Assembly: GCA_900551585.1 (NCBI GenBank)
Contig: URWU01000042.1
Location: 1-9,294, forward strand
Reading direction: 5' to 3'
Length of the DNA stretch: 9,294 nucleotides
Origin: an uncultured Alphaproteobacteria bacterium
Lineage (GTDB): Bacteria; Pseudomonadota; Alphaproteobacteria; RF32; CAG-239
Made by a program: the position numbers and the translations under genes. The notes below the pieces were generated by a model. It ran no database searches, was not told where the DNA came from, and saw only the letters and a program-made list of their open reading frames with translations. This document shows, one piece after another, positions 1 to 6,553 of this stretch (its first letter is position 1; every line of letters starts with the position of its first letter).

Positions 1-920
1 TGTCTAAAAAAGTTTTAGTGATGATGGGCGGTTTTTCATCTGAGCGCGAAGTCAGTCTGGTCAGCGGCCGGGGCGTGGTTGAAGCCCTGAAAGAAAAAGG
101 TTATGAGGTTGTTCCTCATGATTTGAAAGATATTCCGGAATTTATCCGCGTTTTGCAAAAAGAAAAGCCCGATGTTGTTTTTAACGCTTTGCACGGCAAC
201 TGGGGCGAAGACGGCGAAATTCAGGGTTTTCTTGATATGCTGCAAGTTCCTTATACCCATTCGGGAATGCGGGCTTCGGCTATCGGCATGGATAAATCAA
301 TCACTAAAAAAGTTTGTCTGGCGCACGGAATCAAAGTGCCTTTCGGTGAGAAAACGACTTATCGCGAGTTCAAAGAAAACGGCACGATGATTACCATGCC
401 TTATGTGTTAAAACCGGTCAGTGACGGTTCCAGCGTCGGCGTCTTTATCATTAAAAGTGAAGAAGATTTGAAAAATGTGCATTATGACAATGATGACGAC
501 CAGATTTTGATTGAGAAATTTATTGACGGCCGCGAGCTGACCTGTGCGGTGCTGGACGGCAAAGCTCTGGCTGTGACCGAGCTGCGTGCCAAGGTTGAGT
601 TTTATAACTATGAAGCCAAATATACAAACGGCGTAACCGAACATATTCTGCCGGCGCCGATCCCCGATGATGTGGCGGCGACTTGCATGCGCTATGCTGA
701 ACGCCTGCACCAGAAACTGGGCTGCAATACGGTTTCACGCTGTGATTTCCGTTATAATCCCGATGACGGTGTTGTCCTGTTGGAAATTAATACAGCTCCC
801 GGATTGACCTCTTTGTCATTGGTTCCCGAGCAAGCGAAATTCCGCGGTATTTCTTATGCCGAGTTATGTGCAAAGCTGGTTGAAAATGCAGCCTGCAGAA
901 AACTGCCGAAGATTTTGTAG
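1..920 (+). CDS. ddl: D-alanine--D-alanine ligase, 5' end cut by one base
   Basis: Cytoplasmic ATP-grasp enzyme that joins two D-alanines into the dipeptide later added to UDP-MurNAc-tripeptide by MurF. The reading frame is open from base 3, and the window begins with TG TCT AAA AAA. The natural start is therefore almost certainly an ATG (or GTG) whose first base lies just outside the window, giving MSKKVLVMMGG and 306 residues, a normal Ddl length. The GTG at 18 would remove the first beta strand. Visible motifs in this numbering are GGFSSEREVS at 10-19, LHGNWGEDGEIQG at 64-76, the ATP-loop KPVSDGSSVGV at 138-148, FYNYEAKY at 201-208, Asp249 in RCDF, and the metal/substrate segment EINTAPGLT at 262-270. 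Glu15, Glu262 and Asn264 are the expected catalytic or metal-binding positions by family analogy. The gene is followed after 50 bases by miaA, not by ftsQ as in many proteobacterial division clusters. Nothing suggests decay. Confidence 0.96.
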   Translation, partial: SKKVLVMMGGFSSEREVSLVSGRGVVEALKEKGYEVVPHDLKDIPEFIRVLQKEKPDVVFNALHGNWGEDGEIQGFLDMLQVPYTHSGMRASAIGMDKSITKKVCLAHGIKVPFGEKTTYREFKENGTMITMPYVLKPVSDGSSVGVFIIKSEEDLKNVHYDNDDDQILIEKFIDGRELTCAVLDGKALAVTELRAKVEFYNYEAKYTNGVTEHILPAPIPDDVAATCMRYAERLHQKLGCNTVSRCDFRYNPDDGVVLLEINTAPGLTSLSLVPEQAKFRGISYAELCAKLVENAACRKLPKIL

Positions 921-970
921 AACAACTTTGTGCAAGTGAAGCTTTCCGGGCTTTTAAAAAAAGAGGAAAT

Positions 971-1918
971 ATGACGCAGCAGAAGAAACATCAGGTCATT
1001 ATTGTCGCCGGGCCGACGGCCTCCGGAAAATCTTCTTTGGCGCTTGATTTGGCTTTGGCTTTTGACGGTGTGGTGATTAATGCCGATTCAATGCAGGTTT
1101 ATAAAGATACGCCGATTATTGCCGCTTGTCCGTCTGCCGAAGATAAGGCGCAGGTTCCGCATAAGCTTTATGAAATTTATGATGCGTCGGTAAATGGCAC
1201 GGTTGTTGACTGGCTGGAAAAAGCGGCTGTCGAAATCCATCAGGCGTGGCAGGACGGAAAAATGCCGGTAGTCGTCGGCGGAACGGGGTTATATCTGGAT
1301 AATCTGATTAACGGCACAACGCCGATACCGGAAGCAGATGTCCAAGTCCGCGCCGAGGTGCGGCAACTGGCCGAGGATATCGGGGTGCCGGCTTTGCATG
1401 AAAAACTGCGCGTTGCCGATAAGGAAAGCGCCGACCGCCTGAGCCCTAATGATACAACACGGGTTACCCGCGCTTATGAAGTTTTTTTGCAGACAGGAAT
1501 TCCTTTGAGCGACTGGCATAAGAAACCGATGATAAAAAAACTGCCTGAAGCGCAATTTGCGGTGATTAAAATCTGTCCGCAGAGCAAAGAACTTGACGAG
1601 CGCTGCTATCTGCGTTTTGATAAAATGCTTGCCGCCGGAGCCCTTGATGAAATCCGCCAGCTGGCCGCCAAAAATCTGGCGCCCAATCTGCCGGCGATGA
1701 AAGCGCTCGGCGTTCCGGAACTGCTGGCATATCTCCGAGGCGAAATTCCTTTGGAAGAAGCCGTCAAACTCGGTAAACTGCATACGCGGCAATATGCCAA
1801 AAGACAACGGACGTGGTTTGCCGGAAAACTCAAGGCCGATATTTGCTTAAATGAGTGTTATAACGGCCAGAAAAATTTAATAAATGATGTTAAAAAAACA
1901 TTATTAGTGTTGCACTAA
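971..1918 (+). CDS. miaA: tRNA dimethylallyltransferase MiaA
   Basis: Transfers the dimethylallyl group from DMAPP to N6 of adenosine 37 in tRNAs reading codons that begin with U. This is the first step towards the ms2i6A modification. The product is 315 residues, a typical length. Motifs in order: P-loop GPTASGKSS at 14-22, catalytic Asp39 in NADSMQVY (37-44), GGTGLYLDNLI at 103-113, MKALGVPE at 243-250 (a variant of the usual KAIGYxE), and the family signature TRQYAKRQRTWF at 272-283. The ATG at 971 has a good ribosome site, AGAGGA, about five bases upstream. It starts 50 bases after ddl and no terminator is seen between them, so co-transcription is likely. It is unrelated to wall synthesis by function; its link here is probably only positional. 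Confidence 0.97.
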   Translation: MTQQKKHQVIIVAGPTASGKSSLALDLALAFDGVVINADSMQVYKDTPIIAACPSAEDKAQVPHKLYEIYDASVNGTVVDWLEKAAVEIHQAWQDGKMPVVVGGTGLYLDNLINGTTPIPEADVQVRAEVRQLAEDIGVPALHEKLRVADKESADRLSPNDTTRVTRAYEVFLQTGIPLSDWHKKPMIKKLPEAQFAVIKICPQSKELDERCYLRFDKMLAAGALDEIRQLAAKNLAPNLPAMKALGVPELLAYLRGEIPLEEAVKLGKLHTRQYAKRQRTWFAGKLKADICLNECYNGQKNLINDVKKTLLVLH

Positions 1919-1926
1919 AGAACATA

Positions 1927-1944
1927 AGGTTATAAAAGTAACCT
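1927..1944. repeat. Perfect inverted repeat upstream of mreB
   Basis: AGGTTA (1927-1932), six spacer bases, then TAACCT (1939-1944). It lies nine bases after the miaA stop and overlaps the possible -35 region of the mreB promoter. No T-tract follows, so it does not look like an intrinsic terminator. It may be a binding site for a dimeric regulator or a small RNA hairpin. The sequence is seen directly; the role is inferred. Confidence 0.4.
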
Positions 1945-1959
1945 AATAAAAACTAAAAT
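1930..1959 (+). promoter_or_regulatory. Possible mreB promoter
   Basis: The best sigma-70-like match in the AT-rich miaA-mreB gap is TTATAA (1930-1935) as -35 and TAAAAT (1954-1959, five of six to TATAAT) as -10, with an 18-base spacer. Transcription would begin near 1966, about 20 bases before the mreB start. The -35 is weak, and AT-rich DNA gives such matches by chance. The call is supported mainly by its position and by the overlapping inverted repeat. Confidence 0.3.
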
Positions 1960-1972
1960 ATTTTATCGATTT

Positions 1973-1980
1973 GAGAGAGG
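1973..1980 (+). promoter_or_regulatory. Ribosome binding site that fixes the mreB start
   Basis: GAGAGAGG ends six bases before the ATG at 1987. It rules out the in-frame TTG at 1981, which directly abuts the site, and so decides the start of mreB. Confidence 0.75.
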
Positions 1981-1986
1981 TTGTAT

Positions 1987-3027
1987 ATGTTTTCAAAATT
2001 AATGGGCTGGCTGTCTGCGGATATGGCTATTGATTTGGGTACTGCCAACACCTTGGTTTATGTCAAGGGTAAGGGCATTGTCCTCAATGAGCCTTCTGTT
2101 GTGGCAATTGAAGAATATCGCGGCAAAAAACAAGTTTTGGCTGTCGGTAATGAAGCAAAGCAAATGCTGGGTCGTACCCCGGGCAACATTCATGCCATTC
2201 GTCCGCTGCGCGACGGCGTTATTGCCGATTTTGAAATTGCCGAAGAAATGATTAAATATTTCATTCGTAAAGTTCACAACCGCCGCACTTTTGCTTCACC
2301 GATGGTTATTGTCTGCGTTCCTTCCGGTTCGACTGCCGTTGAACGCCGCGCCATTCAGGAATCTGCCGAAGCTGCAGGCGCCCGTAAGGTTTGGCTGATT
2401 GAAGAGCCTATGGCTGCCGCAATCGGTGCAGATTTGCCGGTTACCGAACCGACCGGAAGCATGGTTGTTGATATTGGCGGCGGTACAACCGAAGTTGCCG
2501 TTTTGTCTTTGGGCGGCATTGTTTATGCCCGTTCAGTCCGTGTCGGCGGCGACAAGATGGACAGCGCCATTATCTCTTATATCCGCCGCAACCACAATTT
2601 GCTGGTCGGTGAAGGAAGCTCTGAAAAAATCAAAAAAGAAATCGGTTCTGCCTGCGCTCCCGAAAACGGCGAGGGCCGTACGATTGAAATTAAAGGCCGC
2701 GATTTGATGAACGGTGTGCCGAAAGAAATCGTTATTACCGAGCGTCAGGTTGCCGAAAGTTTGAACGAGCCGGTTGCCCAGATTGTTGAAGCCGTTAAAG
2801 TTGCTTTGGAGCATACCGCTCCGGAACTGGCTGCAGATATCGTTGACAAGGGTATTGTTCTGACCGGCGGCGGCGCGCTGCTGGCTAACCTTGACCAAGT
2901 TCTGCGCAATGCAACCGGCCTGCCGGTATCCATTGCCGAAGAGCCTCTGGCTTGTGTTGTTAAAGGAACCGGTAAGTCTTTGGATAATATTGATAGATTT
3001 AGATCTATCTTGTCCTCGATGTACTAG
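1987..3027 (+). CDS. mreB: Rod-shape actin homologue MreB
   Basis: Bacterial actin that polymerises on the inner face of the cytoplasmic membrane and positions the elongation machinery. I take the ATG at 1987, giving 346 residues beginning MFSKLMGWLSADMAIDLG. A TTG six bases upstream is in frame but touches the ribosome site. The first ten residues look like the short amphipathic membrane helix known in Gram-negative MreB. Actin-fold ATP motifs are complete: phosphate 1 in AIDLGTANTLVYVKG (14-28), phosphate 2 in DIGGGTTEVAVLSLGG (162-177), and the adenosine motif VLTGGGALLANL (291-302). The RPLRDGVIADFE segment typical of MreB is at 72-83. It ends in ILSSMY. A 236-base gap separates it from mreC, unlike the tight packing of the later genes, so its level may be set separately. 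Confidence 0.98.
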   Translation: MFSKLMGWLSADMAIDLGTANTLVYVKGKGIVLNEPSVVAIEEYRGKKQVLAVGNEAKQMLGRTPGNIHAIRPLRDGVIADFEIAEEMIKYFIRKVHNRRTFASPMVIVCVPSGSTAVERRAIQESAEAAGARKVWLIEEPMAAAIGADLPVTEPTGSMVVDIGGGTTEVAVLSLGGIVYARSVRVGGDKMDSAIISYIRRNHNLLVGEGSSEKIKKEIGSACAPENGEGRTIEIKGRDLMNGVPKEIVITERQVAESLNEPVAQIVEAVKVALEHTAPELAADIVDKGIVLTGGGALLANLDQVLRNATGLPVSIAEEPLACVVKGTGKSLDNIDRFRSILSSMY

Positions 3028-3054
3028 GGCGGGAGAGTTCGCTCTGCGACCGCC
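3028..3054 (+). other. GC-rich stem-loop directly after the mreB stop
   Basis: GGCGG (3028-3032) can pair with CCGCC (3050-3054). Inside it AGAG (3034-3037) pairs with CTCT (3042-3045) around a TTCG loop, with an asymmetric internal loop between the two stems. There is no T-run after it, so it is not a standard intrinsic terminator. It could block 3' exonucleases and stabilise mreB mRNA, but that role is inferred. The pairing itself is read from the sequence. Confidence 0.45.
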
Positions 3055-3152
3055 TAATAAGGAAATTGCGGACAGTTGGTTTAGTTTTGTATTCTCTTCA
3101 TTTCTTTACCAACTTCCTGACTTCCTGTTATCCGGCTCGCATATCAAACTCT

Positions 3153-3183
3153 CAAAAGCTCGTGCCTCAGGTATGAGCTTTTG
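3153..3183 (+). terminator. Likely intrinsic terminator or attenuator after mreB
   Basis: CAAAAGCTC (3153-3161) pairs perfectly with GAGCTTTTG (3175-3183). The stem extends inward through GTGCC/GGTAT with two G-U pairs, to 14 pairs closed by the three-base loop TCA. The 3' arm runs into a T-rich tract (TTTTGTTCTGTTCTT). This is the shape of a Rho-independent terminator, with an interrupted T-run, so read-through into mreC is likely. It lies about 125 bases past mreB and 80 before mreC. Confidence 0.55.
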
Positions 3184-3224
3184 TTCTGTTCTTGCCGGTG
3201 GATTTAGAAAAATTTTACCGAATT

Positions 3225-3239
3225 TGTGATACTATAAAT
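3225..3239 (+). promoter_or_regulatory. Weak promoter candidate before mreC
   Basis: TGTGATACTATAAAT contains an extended -10-like TG-N-GATACT (3225-3233) and an overlapping TATAAA (3233-3238). No convincing -35 is found 16-18 bases upstream. It is 25-40 bases before mreC and follows the hairpin at 3153-3183. A second transcription start would make sense there, but the sequence support is thin. Confidence 0.25.
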
Positions 3240-3263
3240 ACATAACCTTAAACAGGGGTCCGG

Positions 3264-4130
3264 ATGAAACGCCGCAGAAGTTTATTTATTCATTTGAGTT
3301 ATATCAGGGTTTTGGCAAAGAAATTTGCCATTGTCATTCTGTTTCTGTCGGCTTTTGTTTTAATGCTTTTGAACAAGACCGAGAGTTTAATTATTGAAAA
3401 AACTTCTTCTCTGGCAACGGATGTTGTCAGCCCGATGGTCGATGTTCTGGTTATTCCGGCAAGATCAATCGCCGGTATGTATGATTATTTCCGTGAGCTG
3501 AAAGAAGTCTATCGTGATAATCAGGTTCTGCGCGAAGAAAACAAAAAACTCTTAAATCTTTATGATAAAACCCGCGTGCTGGAAGTTGAAAATAAACTGC
3601 TTTCCGGTTTGTTAAATTATGTGCCGCCTCCGGAGGCAACTTTTATGACGGCGCGGATTATTGCCGAAGAAGGTGATGCTTTTTCGCATTCGGTCATTGC
3701 TTATACCGGGGATAATAACAAAGTGAAAAAAGGCCAGGTGGCTTTGAGCGAGCGCGGCGTTGTCGGACGAGTGGACAAGGTTGGCCAGATGTATTCAAAG
3801 ATTATTCTGATTACCGATATTAACTCGCGGATTCCGGTGATGGTTGAAAAGACGAGAGTCAGGGGAATTCTGGCCGGAGATAATACCTCAATTCCGAAAA
3901 TGGTCTTTATTCCGCTTGATTCCGAGCTGAGTGTCGGTGACAGAATTGTTACGTCAGGCGTAGCGGGGGTCTTTCCGTCCGGGCTGCCGGTCGGCCGGGT
4001 CGTGTCGATTGAAAAGAATAATGTAAAGGTCAAACCGTTTAATAATCTGGAGCGTTTGGAATATGTCCGGATTGTTGATTACGGTCTCGGTGGTGTGATT
4101 AAGAGTGACGAAGATTCAAATTCAGAATGA
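3264..4130 (+). CDS. mreC: Rod shape-determining protein MreC
   Basis: Bitopic inner-membrane protein whose periplasmic part binds and activates PBP2, linking it to MreB and MreD. The 288-residue product has a basic N-terminus (KRRR at 2-5), one membrane helix at about 21-37, a charged heptad-rich coiled coil at about 75-117 (ELKEVYRDNQVLREENKKLL and following), and two small beta-rich domains at about 125-275. Family-typical segments are ERGVVGRVDKVG at 163-174 and TSGVAGVFPSGLPVGRV at 230-246. The acidic tail SDEDSNSE ends the protein. The start is ATG with CAGGGG upstream. mreD follows ten bases after the stop. Length and layout are normal for alphaproteobacterial MreC. Confidence 0.95.
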   Translation: MKRRRSLFIHLSYIRVLAKKFAIVILFLSAFVLMLLNKTESLIIEKTSSLATDVVSPMVDVLVIPARSIAGMYDYFRELKEVYRDNQVLREENKKLLNLYDKTRVLEVENKLLSGLLNYVPPPEATFMTARIIAEEGDAFSHSVIAYTGDNNKVKKGQVALSERGVVGRVDKVGQMYSKIILITDINSRIPVMVEKTRVRGILAGDNTSIPKMVFIPLDSELSVGDRIVTSGVAGVFPSGLPVGRVVSIEKNNVKVKPFNNLERLEYVRIVDYGLGGVIKSDEDSNSE

Positions 4131-4140
4131 GCGGACGATA

Positions 4141-4659
4141 ATGCAAGACGAAGTAACCGAAAATCTCAAAATGTATCTGCAGCGTATAACTCCGCTGCTG
4201 TTTTCGGTTTTTCTGATTATGTTGTCTTATGTGCCGTTGGACTTTCCGCTGTCGAATAATATTCGGCCGGCGGTGGGTATGGTTTGTGTTTATTACTGGA
4301 TTATTCACCGTCCTGATTTGTTCAATCTGATTTCTGTTTATATTTTAGGGCTGGCCGAAGATATTTTAAGTTCGGTGCCGATGGGAACCAATATTTTTAC
4401 GCTGCTGGTCATGTATATTCTGCTGCTTAATCTGGCGCGCTTTTTTAACGGCAAACCGTTTATTATCACCTGGTATGGTTTTGCTATTTTATCTTTTCTG
4501 ACCTTTTTTGTCAAATGGCTGATGTTGTCGGTTTATTACGGCGAATTTCTGCCGGTGGTTTCGGTCTTCTTCAGTTATCTGTTCTCAATTGCCGCTTATC
4601 CGGTTTTGTCGCTGATGAATGCTTTTGTGCAGAACTATCTGATTCAGGACGAGGTGTAG
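4141..4659 (+). CDS. mreD: Rod shape-determining membrane protein MreD
   Basis: Small polytopic inner-membrane protein of the elongation complex that works with MreC and modulates PBP2 activation. I start at the ATG at 4141, giving 172 residues (MQDEVTENLKMYL), ten bases after the mreC stop, with a modest site GAGCGGA before it. A GTG at 4105 is in frame and would add 12 residues overlapping mreC, which is possible but less likely. About five hydrophobic segments are visible, roughly at 14-32, 43-56, 60-75, 84-100 and 110-165 (the last containing two or more helices). Family-typical features are RPAVGMVCVYYWIIHRP at 42-58 and GLAEDILSSVPMGTN at 70-84. The stop is one base before mrdA, whose ribosome site lies inside the end of mreD, so translation is probably coupled. 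Confidence 0.92.
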   Translation: MQDEVTENLKMYLQRITPLLFSVFLIMLSYVPLDFPLSNNIRPAVGMVCVYYWIIHRPDLFNLISVYILGLAEDILSSVPMGTNIFTLLVMYILLLNLARFFNGKPFIITWYGFAILSFLTFFVKWLMLSVYYGEFLPVVSVFFSYLFSIAAYPVLSLMNAFVQNYLIQDEV

Positions 4660-4660
4660 C

Positions 4661-6544
4661 ATGAACCGCGATAATGATAAAGGAAAAGTCTTAATCGGGC
4701 GTTCGCTGATTGTCGGAATCGGCAAATTGGTATTGCTGCTGATTATTATTGCCCGTTTATATTATCTGCAGGTTTATCAGGCTGACAGGTATAAAACCCT
4801 TGCTGATGAAAACCGCATTTCCACCCGTTTGCTGGTGCCGCCGCGCGGTTTGATTTATGACCGCAACGGTGTTTTGCTGGCAACCAACCGCCAGAATTTT
4901 CAGGCTTTGATTGTGGCCGAGCAGACGACCAATCTGCAGGAAACGCTGGACGCTTTTAAAAAGATTATGCCGTTGAGCGAAGCGGAACAGCAGCGGATTA
5001 AAAAAGATTTGAAGTCGAACCGCAGCTTTGTACCGATTAAAATTAAGGATAATCTGTCTTGGGAAGATGTGGCCAAAATCCAGCTGAATGCGCCGGATTT
5101 GCCCGGCATTATCATTGATGAGGGCTTGTCGCGCTATTATCCTTACGGCGAAAAGATGGCGCATATTCTCGGCTATGTTTCCTCCGTATCGGAAAAAGAT
5201 GTTAAGGATGATCCGCTGCTGGAAGTTCCGGGTTTTAAAATCGGCAAGTCGGGAATCGAGAAACTGTTTGAAAAGAGACTGCGCGGCAAAGGCGGCAACC
5301 TCAAGTCCGAGGTTAATGCTTATGGCCGGGTGATGAAAGAGATTGAGAAAAAAGAGGGTATCCCCGGCGAGCGTATTGATTTGACCATTGACGCGCGGCT
5401 GCAGGAAAAAACTTATGATTTGTTTGTTGAAAAAGACCAAAGCGGAGCGGCAATTTTACTCGATGTGCATACCGGCGAGATTTTGGCTTTTGTTTCGGCA
5501 CCATCTTTTGACCCCAATGATTTTGCCAAAGGAATCAGCACAGAACAATGGAATGCCCTGCTTAAAAATGAGAAGAACCCGCTGAGTAATAAAGCGATTT
5601 CCGGACAGTATTCTCCGGGATCGACATTTAAAATTATCACGGCTTTGGCAGCTTTGGAAGCCGGCACAATTAAACCTGATATGCGGTTTTTCTGCGCTGC
5701 CAAAATGACGCTCGGCACCCATGCTTTCCACTGCTGGAAACGCAGCGGGCATGGCTATATCAACGTGGTGGAAGCTTTGAAGCATTCCTGCGATATCTTT
5801 TTTTATGAAACAGCACTGCGTTTGGGAATCGAAAAAATTGCCGATATGGCGCGCCGTTTCGGGTTGGGCAGTAAAATCGACATTGGTTTGGAAAATGAAA
5901 AAGCCGGCCTGATTCCGGATAAAGCGTGGAAGCTGAAACGTTTCGGCGAATCGTGGCAGCAGGGTGAGAGCCTGATTTCAGGTATCGGCCAGGGCTATAT
6001 TCTGACTACGCCTTTGCAACTGGCCACGATGATTGCGCGGGTGGTAAACGGCGGTTATGAAATTAAACCGACTTTTACCAAGCTCAGCGATTATGACAAG
6101 ACGCATCTGCCCAAAATCAAAGTCAGCAGCACTAATTTGGAAATGGTCAAAGAAGGTATGTACGAGGTTGTCAATGTTCCGGGGGCAACGGCTTACGGGT
6201 CGCGCTTTGATTATAACGGTATCAAAATGGGCGGCAAGACCGGTTCGACCCAAGTGCGTCGTATTACGATGAAAGAACGTCAGACCAGAATCCTGAAGCA
6301 GAATGAATTGCCATGGAATTTGCGTGACCATGCTTTGTTTGTCGGTTATGCGCCGGCAGATAATCCGAAATATGCGGTTGCTGTTTTGGTTGAACACGGC
6401 GGCGGCGGTTCTTCGGCGGCGGCACCGATTGCCAGCAAAATTTTGTTGGAGGCTGTCAAACTTGATCCGAGTTTGCAGGGAATTCGCGTTGAGCCGCGGC
6501 AAGAGTCTGTGGGTATGACCAAACTTCCGGCTGCAAGTGAATAA
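4661..6544 (+). CDS. mrdA: Penicillin-binding protein 2, elongation transpeptidase
   Basis: Class B PBP that cross-links new peptidoglycan during side-wall growth, in complex with RodA and MreC. It has 627 residues: a short cytoplasmic N-terminus, one membrane helix at about 15-35, the pedestal domain (PPRGLIYDRNG at 60-70), then the transpeptidase domain. The catalytic motifs are complete: S321-TFK in SPGSTFK (318-324), the SxD form of motif two at S376-C-D378, and K526-T-G528 in GGKTGST. SxD rather than SxN is characteristic of PBP2. Cys345, Cys358, His364 and Cys377 line up with the zinc-binding positions described in other PBP2s. After KTG, the segment RRITMKERQTRILKQ and LPWNLRDHALFVGYAP look distinctly alphaproteobacterial. 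The ribosome site GACGAGGTG overlaps the end of mreD, and rodA follows after nine bases. Confidence 0.97.
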   Translation: MNRDNDKGKVLIGRSLIVGIGKLVLLLIIIARLYYLQVYQADRYKTLADENRISTRLLVPPRGLIYDRNGVLLATNRQNFQALIVAEQTTNLQETLDAFKKIMPLSEAEQQRIKKDLKSNRSFVPIKIKDNLSWEDVAKIQLNAPDLPGIIIDEGLSRYYPYGEKMAHILGYVSSVSEKDVKDDPLLEVPGFKIGKSGIEKLFEKRLRGKGGNLKSEVNAYGRVMKEIEKKEGIPGERIDLTIDARLQEKTYDLFVEKDQSGAAILLDVHTGEILAFVSAPSFDPNDFAKGISTEQWNALLKNEKNPLSNKAISGQYSPGSTFKIITALAALEAGTIKPDMRFFCAAKMTLGTHAFHCWKRSGHGYINVVEALKHSCDIFFYETALRLGIEKIADMARRFGLGSKIDIGLENEKAGLIPDKAWKLKRFGESWQQGESLISGIGQGYILTTPLQLATMIARVVNGGYEIKPTFTKLSDYDKTHLPKIKVSSTNLEMVKEGMYEVVNVPGATAYGSRFDYNGIKMGGKTGSTQVRRITMKERQTRILKQNELPWNLRDHALFVGYAPADNPKYAVAVLVEHGGGGSSAAAPIASKILLEAVKLDPSLQGIRVEPRQESVGMTKLPAASE

Positions 6545-6553
6545 GAGGGCTAT

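Noticed and set aside
18..20. GTG as the ddl start
   Set aside because: It would delete MSKKVL, the first strand of the Ddl N-terminal domain. The frame stays open to the window edge, and the first two bases read TG, the end of a start codon.
921..970. Possible terminator between ddl and miaA
   Set aside because: AAGCTTTCCGGGCTTTT gives only a four-pair stem plus G-T pairs and is followed mainly by A, so it is not a credible terminator.
1289..1807. Minus-strand open frame of 172 codons opposite miaA
   Set aside because: Shadow of the conserved MiaA reading frame; the translation resembles no protein family.
2891..3229. Plus-strand frame of 112 codons crossing the mreB end into the gap
   Set aside because: The first 45 codons lie out of frame over conserved mreB. 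The gap part, including a possible 18-codon peptide from the ATG at 3173, has its only SD-like AGG two bases from the start, too close, and overlaps the hairpin arm.
4105..4140. Upstream GTG start for mreD
   Set aside because: It would overlap mreC by 26 bases and add a polar stretch (MTKIQIQNERTI) before the normal start. The ATG at 4141 fits the spacing of the operon better, though I cannot exclude GTG use.
4757..5440. Minus-strand open frame of 227 codons opposite mrdA
   Set aside because: It lies wholly inside a clear PBP2 gene with intact motifs. Its translation is Phe/Arg/Gln-rich with no recognisable motif, as expected for an antisense shadow.
5978..6502. Minus-strand open frame of 174 codons opposite the mrdA 3' end
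   Set aside because: Antisense of the conserved KTG region of PBP2; no domain-like composition and no matching operon context.
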